NCBI GenBank assembly: GCA_902514225.1
Contig: CABXPN010000003.1
Span: forward strand, 1-58,352
Direction: 5' to 3'
DNA: 58,352 nt
Source: an uncultured Bacteroidota bacterium
GTDB taxonomy: Bacteria > Bacteroidota > Bacteroidia > Flavobacteriales > BACL11
Shown here: piece by piece, positions 18,359 through 27,931 of the stretch
Layout: each line of letters starts with the position of its first letter
How positions within the stretch are numbered: the stretch's first letter is position 1
Notes under the pieces: model-generated
The model's input: only the letters and a program-made list of their open reading frames with translations
What the model was told of the DNA's origin: nothing
Databases searched by the model: none
Program-made: the position numbers and the translations under genes

Positions 18359-19534
18359 TTATTTGTTTTGCAAATCTAAGGCTTCTTTTACACTTATTTG
18401 ATTGCCTTTATGGAATGCTATTATAAACGCCCCAGGAAACTTTCCTGATCTGTATTTAATTTTAAGTTTGTCTGCTTGTTTTTTATCTGATGTTGCATAA
18501 ATCAGATACTTAAATGTACCGTTTGATTTTACTTCTTCTACTTCTAATCCTGAAAATAAATTTGAACTTTTCATAGATTCTAAATAAGTTCCTAACTGAA
18601 TTTTATAAACTATTTCCTTACTTTTATCTTCTTCTATTACTTCTACCTTCTTTTCTTCTTGTTTTTCGTTTACATTTTTTTCATCTGATTTTTTTTCTTC
18701 TATATCAACAGAAACACCATCCGTTTGTAATTTATATTCTTTAAAAGCTCTGAAAATTGCAGAAGCCATATAAACTTGTCCATCTTCAGAATGTAAAAAA
18801 TCTTCTTCAGTAGGATTTGTAAGAAAACCTAACTCAACTAATACAGATGGCATATTTACCCTTGAAGTAACCCACAAAGGAGTTTGCTTTACTCCCCTAT
18901 TTCTTCTGTTTACTCTATCTTCAAATTGTTTTTGTACACTATTCGCAATCTGAATACTTTGATCCATATAAATATTTTGTGTTAATGAAAAGATAATATA
19001 ACTTTCAGGAGTATTGGGGTCAAATCCATCATAATTTTCCTCATAATTATCTTCCAAATATATCACAGAATTTTCTTTCTGAGCTACTCTTAAATTCTTT
19101 TCGGAATAATTTAAACCCATAACATGAGAAGAGGTTCCGTGTGCAGAAGACTTTGTAAAAGCATCACAATGAATGGAGATAAATAAATCTGCATTATTAT
19201 CATTTGCAAAATCTGTTCTTTCTCTTAAAGTAGGATAAGAATCATCTTTTCTGGTATATAATACATTTACTTCCGGAAAAGCTTCCTCAATATACTTACC
19301 AACTAGTAAGGTAACTATAAGTGCTATTTCTTTTTCATTCTCTTTATACCTTCCTGTTCCTAAATTTCCTGGGTCTTTACCTCCATGACCTGCATCTAAA
19401 ACAATGGTTTTTAAATTATTATTCTGAGATTGAGAAAAAGAGGAAAAATTAAATACAAAAAAAAGAAGAAAACACAAAAAAATGCGTTTACCTAATGATT
19501 CTGAATAGTGATAGAATTTACTTAGTTTTGCCAA
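18359..19534 (-). CDS. N-acetylmuramoyl-L-alanine amidase (Amidase_3)
   Basis: 391 residues from the TTG at 19534. The open frame extends up to 19711, but that part overlaps lptD. A TAnnTTTG box at 19561-19568 places the transcript start near 19554, and from the TTG the protein begins MAKLSK, a basic region, then a hydrophobic core (FLCFLLFFVFNF) ending SFSQ, a sound signal peptide. Other non-ATG starts nearer the core are possible. The Amidase_3 zinc domain shows DAGHGGKDPGNLG, FISIHCDAF and VLVELGFLTN, which supply the His and Glu residues. After an acidic Lys/Glu linker, the C-terminal ~75 residues (VYKIQLGTYL) look SPOR-like, fitting peptidoglycan binding at the septum. It cleaves the bond between MurNAc and the stem peptide. 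Confidence 0.88.
   Translation of the reverse strand: MAKLSKFYHYSESLGKRIFLCFLLFFVFNFSSFSQSQNNNLKTIVLDAGHGGKDPGNLGTGRYKENEKEIALIVTLLVGKYIEEAFPEVNVLYTRKDDSYPTLRERTDFANDNNADLFISIHCDAFTKSSAHGTSSHVMGLNYSEKNLRVAQKENSVIYLEDNYEENYDGFDPNTPESYIIFSLTQNIYMDQSIQIANSVQKQFEDRVNRRNRGVKQTPLWVTSRVNMPSVLVELGFLTNPTEEDFLHSEDGQVYMASAIFRAFKEYKLQTDGVSVDIEEKKSDEKNVNEKQEEKKVEVIEEDKSKEIVYKIQLGTYLESMKSSNLFSGLEVEEVKSNGTFKYLIYATSDKKQADKLKIKYRSGKFPGAFIIAFHKGNQISVKEALDLQNK
19523..19530 (+). promoter_or_regulatory. TAnnTTTG promoter box for lptD
   Basis: TAGTTTTG on the plus strand, 47 nt upstream of the TTG start at 19578. It lies only 30 nt from the oppositely facing box at 19561-19568, so the two transcripts would overlap at their 5' ends. 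Confidence 0.45.
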
Positions 19535-19560
19535 TCTAGAATTAATATTAGTTCTACTTA

Positions 19561-19568
19561 CAAAAATA
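19561..19568 (-). promoter_or_regulatory. TAnnTTTG promoter box for the amidase operon
   Basis: TATTTTTG on the minus strand, 26 nt upstream of the proposed amidase TTG at 19534. It is used here to reject the longer upstream starts of that frame. Confidence 0.45.
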
Positions 19569-19577
19569 ACACTTAGA

Positions 19578-22052
19578 TTGAATAATAAAATAGTTATATA
19601 TATTGCATTCATATTCTTATTAACAGGATTTTTCAACAATTCGTATGCAAATATTGTAAGTGATACAATACCTAAAAGCTCTGTAAATACAGTTCTAGAA
19701 CACGATATCATCAGAAGTTGTAAAGATTCAATAATACAAGATATTATAAATAAAAAGATCTTTCTTTATGGGAATGCCTCTATTACTTATGGTAATATTA
19801 ACATTATCGCAAACATAATAGAAATTGATTGGGATAAGAATACAATAAAAGCAATCGGAACAATAGATAGTATAGGTAATTTAGTAGGAAACCCTGTTTT
19901 TAAAGAAGGAAATGAAAGTTTTAAAGCTACTGAAATACTTTATAATTTGAAAAGCAAGAAATGTATTGTAAAGAAAATAATAACAAAAGAGGGTGAAGGA
20001 TATATACATGGAGTAAAAGTAAAAAAAACAGATACTGATATACTTTATCTGAAAAGAGGAAAATACACAACATGTGATGCAGAAAGACCTCATTATTCAA
20101 TAAGAGCAAATAAGATAAAATTAGTTCCTAAAAAACAAATTGTAACAGGGCCAGCATATATGACTGTTTTTAATATTCCTACCCCTCTTGTTTTGCCTTT
20201 TGGTTATTTCCCTAATACTGATAAACAAAGTTCCGGAATAATTATTCCATCATACGGGGAAAGTGCAAACCTTGGTTTTTTCTTAAAAGATGCTGGATAT
20301 TATTTCTCCTTAAATGATTATATGGATCTATCGATAAAAGGAGACATCTACACAAAAGGAAGTTGGAATGCAAAATCAAATTTAAGATATAAAAAGAGGT
20401 ATAAATACAATGGAAACTTAAATTTAAGTTACGGAAATATTATAAATAGTGAAATTGGTTTCCCCGATTATAGCGTTAAAAATGACTTTTTTGTAAGATG
20501 GACCCACAGACAAGATCCGAAAGCAAATCCGACAGTAACTTTTTCTGCAAATGTAAATGCTGGTAGTAGTACTTACCATAAAAACAATACATTTACTACA
20601 ACAAACAATTATCTTACAAATACTTTTACATCAAGTGTTTCATTAAGTAAAAGATGGGAAGGAACTCCTTTTAATATATCTTCTAGTTTAAATCATAATC
20701 AAAACACCCAGACACATAAAGTAAACCTTACTCTACCAGATGTTTCTTTTAGTATGAACAAAATATATCCTTTTAAAAACATAGGAAATAAAGGAACAAA
20801 AAATTGGTACGACAACATAGGAATAAGATATAATTTAAATACAAAAAATCAGATATCTACAGAAGATTCATTACTTTTCCATAGAAGTACTTTACAGGAT
20901 TTTAATACAGGTATGAGACATAACATTCCTATTAGTTCATCTTTTAAACTGATGAAATATTTTACCGCAACACAGAGTATAAACATTTCTGAAAGATGGT
21001 ATTTAAATCAGATAGAGAAACAATGGAATGGAACAGACCTAATTACAGATACAATAAATAAATTTACTAGAGGTGGAGACTATAACTTCTCATCTTCAAT
21101 AAACACTAAAATTTACGGAATTTCTCAATTTAAAACAGGAAAAATTGCAGCATTCAGACACGTAATTACACCAAACTTATCTTTTATATATAATCCTTCG
21201 TTTGAAGATGAAAAATATGGGTTCTATAAAACTGTACAATCTGACAGTTTGGGTAACACACAAACATATTCTGTAATGGGAAATGGGATTTATGGAAGTC
21301 CAAGAAAAAATGAAAGTGGAAATATTTCTTTTAGTTTAGGTAATATCTTTGGGATGAAAATAAGGAATAAAAAAGATTCTACAGAAAAGACTAATAAGAT
21401 AAAACTAATTGAAAGTATGAACATAAATTCCTCTTACAATATATTTGCAGACTCCTTTAACTTCAGTAATATTAGTTTTAATTTCAGAACAAAACTTTTT
21501 AATAAAATAAATATAAGTTATAGTAGTGTATTTGACCCTTACACACTATCAGAAAATGGAAGAGAACACAAATTTGAATTGTTAGAAAACAACAGAATTG
21601 CCAGATTCAAGAATTCAAACCTTTCTGCAGGCTTTAGTATAAATGATAAAACTTTCACAAAATCTAAAGAAGATTCAGAAGAAGAAGAAGAAGAAAGAGA
21701 TTTTTATAAAATTCCATGGAATCTTAATCTGAATTTTTCACAATCTGTAAATAAAGGAACTACTCTAAATTCCGAAACTACATCTACAAATACTTTAGGT
21801 TTTTCTGGGAATATAAAAATTACTCAAAAATGGAAGTTAGGATTTCATTCTGGTTATGATTTTACAGATAAAGATTTTTCTTATACTTCTATTGATGTTT
21901 ACAGAGATCTACATTGTTGGGAAATGAAATTTCATTGGATTCCTACAGGATATCAACAGTCGTACACCCTATCTTTAGGAGTAAAAGCAGACATACTTAA
22001 AGACTTAAAACTAGAACGAAAAAAGGACTGGATTTCGCCTAATTTTAATTAA
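19578..22052 (+). CDS. lptD: LptD/OstA-family outer-membrane LPS assembly protein
   Basis: 824 residues from a TTG codon (MNNKIVIYIAFIFLLTGFF, a signal peptide); no in-frame ATG is suitable. Residues ~30-170 form an OstA-like beta-jellyroll (LYGNASITYGNINIIANIIEIDWD, repeated ITYG/IIA pattern), and the rest is a large beta barrel with alternating aromatic strands (PLVLPFGYFPNTDKQSSGI). In Bacteroidota this family inserts LPS into the outer membrane. An acidic SEEEEEE run near residue 700 is a periplasmic or extracellular loop. Its stop overlaps the PabA/TrpG gene by 4 nt (convergent). It is divergent from the amidase and may share promoter space. Confidence 0.88.
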   Translation: MNNKIVIYIAFIFLLTGFFNNSYANIVSDTIPKSSVNTVLEHDIIRSCKDSIIQDIINKKIFLYGNASITYGNINIIANIIEIDWDKNTIKAIGTIDSIGNLVGNPVFKEGNESFKATEILYNLKSKKCIVKKIITKEGEGYIHGVKVKKTDTDILYLKRGKYTTCDAERPHYSIRANKIKLVPKKQIVTGPAYMTVFNIPTPLVLPFGYFPNTDKQSSGIIIPSYGESANLGFFLKDAGYYFSLNDYMDLSIKGDIYTKGSWNAKSNLRYKKRYKYNGNLNLSYGNIINSEIGFPDYSVKNDFFVRWTHRQDPKANPTVTFSANVNAGSSTYHKNNTFTTTNNYLTNTFTSSVSLSKRWEGTPFNISSSLNHNQNTQTHKVNLTLPDVSFSMNKIYPFKNIGNKGTKNWYDNIGIRYNLNTKNQISTEDSLLFHRSTLQDFNTGMRHNIPISSSFKLMKYFTATQSINISERWYLNQIEKQWNGTDLITDTINKFTRGGDYNFSSSINTKIYGISQFKTGKIAAFRHVITPNLSFIYNPSFEDEKYGFYKTVQSDSLGNTQTYSVMGNGIYGSPRKNESGNISFSLGNIFGMKIRNKKDSTEKTNKIKLIESMNINSSYNIFADSFNFSNISFNFRTKLFNKINISYSSVFDPYTLSENGREHKFELLENNRIARFKNSNLSAGFSINDKTFTKSKEDSEEEEEERDFYKIPWNLNLNFSQSVNKGTTLNSETTSTNTLGFSGNIKITQKWKLGFHSGYDFTDKDFSYTSIDVYRDLHCWEMKFHWIPTGYQQSYTLSLGVKADILKDLKLERKKDWISPNFN

Positions 22053-22612
22053 GACAAAACCCAATTTTTAATTATTTGTTTTCCGTGCGGAGTTAAGACA
22101 GATTCCGGGTGAAATTGAATACCTTTTACATCAAACTTTTTATGATTTATTGACATAACTAATCCTTCTTCATTTTTGGATGTAACCCTCAGATTATCTG
22201 ACAAACTACTTTCATCAACAACCCATGAATGATAATGAGCAACTTGAAATCTTTCAGGTAAATTATCAAACAATATATCTTCCCTAATGGTAATGTTTTC
22301 TGAAGTTACCCCATGTTTTACTTCTGATAGATTCTTTAAATCAGAACCAAAAAACTCAGCAATAGCTTGGTGTCCTAAACAAATTCCTAAAATAGATTTT
22401 GAGGAATAATAATCTCTTAAAATATTGAAAATTTCTGGATGATCTTTTGGTAAAGAAGGTCCTGGAGACAATATAATTTTATCGTACTTTTTAACCTCTA
22501 CTTCAATAATTTTATCTGATCTAAAAACATCACAACTTTCAGAAAATTCGCTTACATAATGATGAAGATTATAAGTAAAAGAATCAAAATTATCAATAAT
22601 TAATACTTTCAA
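22049..22612 (-). CDS. Glutamine amidotransferase, PabA/TrpG type
   Basis: 187 residues, a stand-alone class I glutaminase that hands ammonia to aminodeoxychorismate or anthranilate synthase. It starts at a TTG directly after the stop of the fucose synthase gene (0-nt gap). The oxyanion loop SPGPSLPKDHPE, the nucleophile C78 in GICLGHQAIAEFFG, and the catalytic H168/E170 pair (FHPES) are all present. No PabB or TrpE gene is beside it, so whether it serves folate or tryptophan synthesis cannot be decided. It seems to ride on the 3' end of the polysaccharide operon. Confidence 0.92.
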   Translation of the reverse strand: MKVLIIDNFDSFTYNLHHYVSEFSESCDVFRSDKIIEVEVKKYDKIILSPGPSLPKDHPEIFNILRDYYSSKSILGICLGHQAIAEFFGSDLKNLSEVKHGVTSENITIREDILFDNLPERFQVAHYHSWVVDESSLSDNLRVTSKNEEGLVMSINHKKFDVKGIQFHPESVLTPHGKQIIKNWVLS

Positions 22613-23551
22613 TTATTTATATTTTTCTAATTCTAATTCTATGTTTTCTAAAACTAACTCAATTCCTTTCTCAAAGGAAATTTCATGTTTCCAACCAAGA
22701 TTGTTTATTTTACTTACATCCATTAGTTTTCTTGGAGTGCCACTCGGATACTCTTTATTATAAACCAAATCACCTTCAAAACCGACTTTTGATTTAATAA
22801 TTTCCGCAACTTCAGAAATTGAATGTTCTACTCCACTACCAACATTTACAAATTGTTTTTCATTGTAATTTTTCATTAAAAATAAACAAGCCTTAGCGCA
22901 ATCATCTACATGTAAAAATTCCCTAAATGGAGTTCCGTCTCCCCAAATTTCTACTGAATTAATATTATTGTTTTTTGACTCATAAAACTTCCTCAATAAA
23001 GCAGGAATCAGATGAGAAGATTTTAAATCATAATTATCATTTGGTCCATATAAATTTGTTGGCATTGCAGAAATAAAATTACAATCGTATTGCTCGTTAT
23101 AAAACTCACACATCTTTAGTCCTGAAATTTTTGCAATTGCATAAGGCTCGTTTGTCGGCTCTAAAGAATCAGTCAATAAATACTCTTCTTTTAAAGGTTG
23201 GGGAGCATGTTTTGGATAAATACAGGAACTTCCTAAAAATAAGAGTTTCTTTACATTATTCTTATACGACTGATGAATAACATTATTCTGAATCATCATA
23301 TTGTCATACAAGAAATCAGCTTTATAAGTACTATTCGCAAGAATACCACCAACTTTAGCAGCTGCCAAAAATACATACTCTGGCTTTTCCTTTTCAAAAA
23401 ATTCTTTTACTTGATCTTGATCTCTCAAATCAAAATCAGAGGAGGACCTCAAAAGAAGGTTATAATAACCTTCAGATTTTAACAATCTGAAAATTGCTGA
23501 ACCAACCATTCCATTATGACCAGCTATATATATCTTTGAGTCTTTAAGCAT
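22613..23551 (-). CDS. fcl: GDP-L-fucose synthase
   Basis: 312 residues, the usual length for Fcl/WcaG. It is an extended short-chain dehydrogenase: NADP-binding GHNGMVG at residues 11-17, catalytic Y137 and K141 (NEPYAIAKISG), and GSSCIYPK at 107-114. Fcl epimerises and reduces GDP-4-keto-6-deoxymannose to GDP-L-fucose, so the polysaccharide probably carries L-fucose. The preceding enzyme, GMD, is not in this window and must be elsewhere. It overlaps the upstream glycosyltransferase by 8 nt. Confidence 0.95.
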   Translation of the reverse strand: MLKDSKIYIAGHNGMVGSAIFRLLKSEGYYNLLLRSSSDFDLRDQDQVKEFFEKEKPEYVFLAAAKVGGILANSTYKADFLYDNMMIQNNVIHQSYKNNVKKLLFLGSSCIYPKHAPQPLKEEYLLTDSLEPTNEPYAIAKISGLKMCEFYNEQYDCNFISAMPTNLYGPNDNYDLKSSHLIPALLRKFYESKNNNINSVEIWGDGTPFREFLHVDDCAKACLFLMKNYNEKQFVNVGSGVEHSISEVAEIIKSKVGFEGDLVYNKEYPSGTPRKLMDVSKINNLGWKHEISFEKGIELVLENIELELEKYK

Positions 23552-24320
23552 CTTTTTTAGGCCTTTTAAAGAATTGACCTAGTTTCGACAGAGGTTTTCT
23601 TAATCTTATAAACATTGGAGGGGTGAGACCATTCATTTTCCAAGAAATATAATCCTCATTATTTCCCCTTAATCTATTCCAAATGGAATAATTACTAATT
23701 CCCCCTATTCTCATTTTTACCATTATTTTTGGTAAATAACTTATAGATATTTTATTTTTACACAATAAACGTAAAATCATTTCATAATCGGAGGCACTTT
23801 TCAAACGTATAGAGTACAATCCAAATTTATTATAAATCTCTTTTTTTACAAAAAATGTTGGATGTGGTATAGTCCATCCTTTTCTCATATTTTGTACATT
23901 AAAATTACCTGACTTCCAATACCTTCTGATGTTATCTGTATCTACAGTATCAACATATAACAAATCCCCATAAACAGAATCTACATCATTAAAAATAAAA
24001 ACTTCAGCAACATCAGAGATTACATGATTTGTATAATAAAAATCATCCGAATTTAAAATTCCAACAACATCTCCTGTAGCAGCTCTAATTCCTTTATTCA
24101 TTGCATCATACAATCCATCATCTTTTTCTGAAATAAGGAAGGAAATCATACCCCCATATGATTTGATAATATCAATTGTATCATCCGTAGACTTTCCGTC
24201 AATTATAATATATTCTATATTTTCATAATCCTGAGAAATAACACTATCTATAGTATCTCTTATAGTTTTTGAACTATTATAAGATATCGTTACAATTGAT
24301 ATTTTTGGCTTCTTATTCAC
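23544..24320 (-). CDS. Glycosyltransferase family 2
   Basis: 258 residues. The GT-A fold signatures are ISIVTISYNSSKTIRDTIDS at the N-terminus, IIDGKSTDDT and LNSDDFYY (the metal-binding DxD equivalent). The C-terminus (GISNYSIWNRLRGNNEDYISW) is typical of WcaA-like cytoplasmic transferases that add a sugar to the lipid-linked repeat unit. Donor and acceptor are unknown. Overlaps of 8 nt on each side show translational coupling. Confidence 0.92.
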   Translation of the reverse strand: MNKKPKISIVTISYNSSKTIRDTIDSVISQDYENIEYIIIDGKSTDDTIDIIKSYGGMISFLISEKDDGLYDAMNKGIRAATGDVVGILNSDDFYYTNHVISDVAEVFIFNDVDSVYGDLLYVDTVDTDNIRRYWKSGNFNVQNMRKGWTIPHPTFFVKKEIYNKFGLYSIRLKSASDYEMILRLLCKNKISISYLPKIMVKMRIGGISNYSIWNRLRGNNEDYISWKMNGLTPPMFIRLRKPLSKLGQFFKRPKKDA

Positions 24321-25047
24321 CTTTCTTAATTATAAACACATGACAATTACCATTTGTTCTGTCGTATTTCTCCAAAGTACAAGCACTATCATCTAACCAT
24401 GACTCAACATCCTTTTTAGACTGAAATGTTGAGATAGGAGTGATAAAATAATCGTAAAATATATTTCTTGTTTCCTGAAGGATCAACTTTTGTTTTCTGA
24501 ATATCTTGTACATTAAAAAATGTAAAAGTACAAAAGTATTTTCCATAATAAAATTACCCACTTTGTTTTTATTTAAAACTCTTAAAAAGAATCCAATATA
24601 TTTATATAAAAAAGGATAATATCTGTACTTTTTATACACTGCCAGATACAATAATCCTCCAGGTTTTAATACCCTAACACATTCCTTAAAAGCTCCAATG
24701 GTATCTCCAGTATGATGACAAACTCCATCGCTAATGACTAAATCAGAGAAATTTGATTCTAAAGGAATGTCTAAATTATCACCTAACTTTAATTCCATGT
24801 TTTCAGATTTCACAAACTTTTTTGCAAAACTTAAAGATTCTTCACTTAAATCAATTCCTATTAGTTTTGAAGCGTATTCTGATGCAAATAGTAAATTTCT
24901 ACCACATCCACAACCTATATCACAAATAACCTTGTCTTTATTCTCGATAATAATCTCCTTCAAATTTGGGTTCATATTGTCTAAAATCTCTTCTTTTGAT
25001 GAATATCCGTATTCGAAAGGTGTATTATCGTAAAAAGTATCCTCCAT
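24313..25047 (-). CDS. SAM-dependent methyltransferase
   Basis: 244 residues, class I fold. The SAM-binding motif I is VICDIGCGCGRNLLF, followed by an acidic end of strand two (GIDLSEES), LDIPLESNFSDLVISDGVCHHTGD, and VLKPGGLLYLAVYKK. Position in the locus suggests methylation of a sugar or of the growing glycan end. It abuts the carbamoyltransferase gene. Confidence 0.88.
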   Translation of the reverse strand: MEDTFYDNTPFEYGYSSKEEILDNMNPNLKEIIIENKDKVICDIGCGCGRNLLFASEYASKLIGIDLSEESLSFAKKFVKSENMELKLGDNLDIPLESNFSDLVISDGVCHHTGDTIGAFKECVRVLKPGGLLYLAVYKKYRYYPFLYKYIGFFLRVLNKNKVGNFIMENTFVLLHFLMYKIFRKQKLILQETRNIFYDYFITPISTFQSKKDVESWLDDSACTLEKYDRTNGNCHVFIIKKGE

Positions 25048-26771
25048 TATCTTTCAATTATGATATTTTCCATTACTAACATATCCATTTTAGTTCTTAG
25101 AAAACAATCTAATGCCTCTTCCGGTTTGTTTACAATTGGTTCGTTCTCATTAAAAGAAGTATTTAATAATATAGGAACTCCTGTTTTGTCTTTAAATTCT
25201 GTAATCAATCTATGATATCTAGGGGAAATATCCTTATTTACAGATTGCAGTCTTCCAGTTCCATCAACATGAGTTACAGCAGGTATTTCAGAGTGTTTTT
25301 CCTTTTTTATATCATAAACTTTCTCCATAAAAGGAACCTCATCATTCTGAACAAAATACTCTTCTATATATTCTTCCAAAATTGAAGGAGCAAATGGTCT
25401 AAAACTCTCTCTTCTTTTTATCTTTTCATTTAATAAGTCTTTTGCATCCTTTCTTCTTGGGTCAACAATGATTGATCTATGACCTAAAGCTCTAGGTCCA
25501 AACTCTGCTCTACCTTGAAACCATCCTATTACTCCACCATTTACAAGTTTATCGGAAACTCTATCAAATAAAATATCATCATCAACTTTCTCATATTTTA
25601 CTCCATATTTTTCTAAACAATCAATAACTTCATTATTATCAGATTTTTTGCCAAAATATGCCGTTTTTATTTCCTCCAATCTATCATTTGATAATATATG
25701 ATTATACAGATATAATGCAGAACCGATAGAAGTTCCTGCATCATGTCCTGCAGAAGGAACATACATCTTTTTAAAAGGTGTGTTTCTTAATATCTTTCCA
25801 TTTGCAACAGAATTTTGAGCAACACCTCCTGTAACACAAATATTCTCTAATCCGGTTCTTTCATGTAGTTTAGTAAGCATATAAAATATCATTTCTTCTG
25901 TAAATATTTGTGCTGAAGTAGCTAAATTAATATGAAACTGTTCTAAGGTATCGTCTTTCTTTCTTGATTTCCAAAAAAGACTCTCCCATTCTTTAGTGAA
26001 AAGAGAGTCAATTGATGGTTCTCCATTCTCCCAATCCATTGCAACTCCCTCCTTAAAATGTTTGAAAAACTTCTTGTTTAAGGTGAAGAAACCATCTTCT
26101 GTTCGTTCTATAATTGTAGAAAGTTCTTTTAAGTATTTTGCTTCACCATAAGGAGCTAATCCCATAACTTTATATTCATCTCCATAGTTAGGAAAACCTA
26201 AAAATTGAGTTACAGTTGTATAAAATATACCTAGTGAATGAGGGTAATTTACAGAATCTAAAACCTGAATCTTATTATCCTTACCAATTGCAGTCATTGT
26301 AGAAGTAAAGTCTCCAAAACCATCAACTGACAATATAGCTGAATTCTGAAAACTAGACGCAAAAAAAGAAGATGCAATATGACTTCTATGGTGCTCCACA
26401 TTATAAACTTCAGCCTTTATTTCAGATTCATCTACATTAAATATCTTTGATAATTCTGATTTTATTGAACTTACTTTTCTAGAATTTAAAAGTCTATCAA
26501 AAACAGATTTTATTCCTACTCTATTTTTTAGTGTATGAAGTATCTTTTTTGAGATGTTCGCTTTCGGATCTCTTGATATAGTAATATAGTCCAAATCCTG
26601 AATAGAAATTCCCGCGTCATCCAAACAAAATTTAATTGAATCTGAAGGAAATCCTGCCCAATGTTTTATTCTCCTAAATCTTTCTTCTTCTGTAGCATTT
26701 ATTACTACTCCATCTTTTAACAAACAAGCTGATGAATCTCCATGAAACGCATTTAAACCAAGTATATACAT
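25047..26771 (-). CDS. Carbamoyltransferase of the NodU/CmcH/TobZ family
   Basis: 574 residues, full length for the family. The N-terminal Kae1-like domain shows GLNAFHGDSSACLL, HHRSHIASSFF and ILSVDGFGDF (metal and nucleotide sites); the C-terminal YrdC-like domain has FQGRAEFGPRALGHRSI. These enzymes form carbamoyl-adenylate from carbamoyl phosphate and ATP and pass the carbamoyl group to a hydroxyl. Here the acceptor is most likely a sugar of the polysaccharide, giving an O-carbamoyl decoration. Confidence 0.92.
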   Translation of the reverse strand: MYILGLNAFHGDSSACLLKDGVVINATEEERFRRIKHWAGFPSDSIKFCLDDAGISIQDLDYITISRDPKANISKKILHTLKNRVGIKSVFDRLLNSRKVSSIKSELSKIFNVDESEIKAEVYNVEHHRSHIASSFFASSFQNSAILSVDGFGDFTSTMTAIGKDNKIQVLDSVNYPHSLGIFYTTVTQFLGFPNYGDEYKVMGLAPYGEAKYLKELSTIIERTEDGFFTLNKKFFKHFKEGVAMDWENGEPSIDSLFTKEWESLFWKSRKKDDTLEQFHINLATSAQIFTEEMIFYMLTKLHERTGLENICVTGGVAQNSVANGKILRNTPFKKMYVPSAGHDAGTSIGSALYLYNHILSNDRLEEIKTAYFGKKSDNNEVIDCLEKYGVKYEKVDDDILFDRVSDKLVNGGVIGWFQGRAEFGPRALGHRSIIVDPRRKDAKDLLNEKIKRRESFRPFAPSILEEYIEEYFVQNDEVPFMEKVYDIKKEKHSEIPAVTHVDGTGRLQSVNKDISPRYHRLITEFKDKTGVPILLNTSFNENEPIVNKPEEALDCFLRTKMDMLVMENIIIER

Positions 26772-27931
26772 TAATTATTCGTTAGAATTGTTAAAAATTT
26801 CTTTGTAATAATTTCCCAATCGAAGTTATCTTTCACATACCTTTTGCAATTTTCAGAGGTAAAATTTCTTTCTTTGATCTGATGAAAAGCAGTGCAGAAA
26901 TCTTCTTTTTGGTTTTTTACAAATATACCACAATTATTTCTCTCTATATTTTTCCAAGAAGTTTTATCAGAAACCACAACAGGAACACCACAAGCTAAAG
27001 CCTCTGAAACTACAATTCCAAAACTCTCAAAATCAGAAGACAGAGAAAAGAAAGAACAATTACTAAGCAATTCTTTTTTCTGAGAAAAATTTACTAAGCC
27101 AATCATAAATACTGAATCTTCTAACTTTAATTCTTTTATTTGATTTTCTAAAGAATTTCTCACTCCATCATCAGCTCCCGCAATTAATAATTTCGCATTT
27201 TTATTGTCATATAGATACAATTTAAAAGCATTAATTAAAATATCAAAACGTTTAATTTTATGTAATCTTCCCATAGAAAAAACTACATCTGAAACACTTT
27301 TGAAATCTTTATTTGTGTATTTTTTTAGCAACTCTTTGTTATCTATTTTATGAGATTTACTAAAACTGTCAACATCAATACCATCAGAGATTATTTTAAC
27401 ATCTACTTTAGGAAAATAAAATAAAATATCTTCTTTCTCCAAATAAGAAGACGCTTGCCAGATTATTTTGTGCTTAAGTGGTGAAATAAATAAAAATAAC
27501 CATAATCTCTTCAACCAACTTCTTTTGTTGGAAAGAGTAAAACTAGAGAAACTACCTCTAGGGCATAGAATTATTTTCTTTCCTAAAAAAACTGAAAACA
27601 AGAGAGAAAACAAAACTGTATAATGAAATAAATATTGAATATAAACTACATCTGATTTTTTGATATCTGAGAAAATACCAAACAAAAAGGAAAAAGAAAA
27701 AATATTAATAAGCTGTTCGTGATAATATCTCACAAATACATTCTCTGCTTGTTTAATATGTTCTTTTGTGTCTATATCTTTTATTCTCTTATTCCCATCT
27801 GCATTTGTTGTAGAAACATAAACTTCAATATTCTTCTCTCCTAATTTCTTTGACAAATCCCAAGTAGAAGAAATAGGGCCACCATAAAATATTGCTGGGT
27901 AAAAAGAAGAAGAAACTAAACAAACTCTCAT
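26771..27931 (-). CDS. Glycosyltransferase family 4
   Basis: 386 residues, GT-B fold. The N-terminus (CLVSSSFYPAIFYGGPISS) is the acceptor-side domain, with a membrane-associating hydrophobic stretch near residue 100. The C-terminal donor domain has VFSMGRLHKIKRFD, LLIAGADDG and the E-x7-E region SFGIVVSEALACGVPVVVSD. Retaining transfer to a lipid-linked glycan is expected. It overlaps the deacetylase by 4 nt. Confidence 0.92.
   Translation of the reverse strand: MRVCLVSSSFYPAIFYGGPISSTWDLSKKLGEKNIEVYVSTTNADGNKRIKDIDTKEHIKQAENVFVRYYHEQLINIFSFSFLFGIFSDIKKSDVVYIQYLFHYTVLFSLLFSVFLGKKIILCPRGSFSSFTLSNKRSWLKRLWLFLFISPLKHKIIWQASSYLEKEDILFYFPKVDVKIISDGIDVDSFSKSHKIDNKELLKKYTNKDFKSVSDVVFSMGRLHKIKRFDILINAFKLYLYDNKNAKLLIAGADDGVRNSLENQIKELKLEDSVFMIGLVNFSQKKELLSNCSFFSLSSDFESFGIVVSEALACGVPVVVSDKTSWKNIERNNCGIFVKNQKEDFCTAFHQIKERNFTSENCKRYVKDNFDWEIITKKFLTILTNN

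Noticed and set aside
19535..19711. Longer N-terminus for the amidase (start at 19711 or ATG at 19612)
   Set aside because: It would overlap lptD and include a promoter box at 19561-19568; the downstream TTG gives a normal signal peptide.
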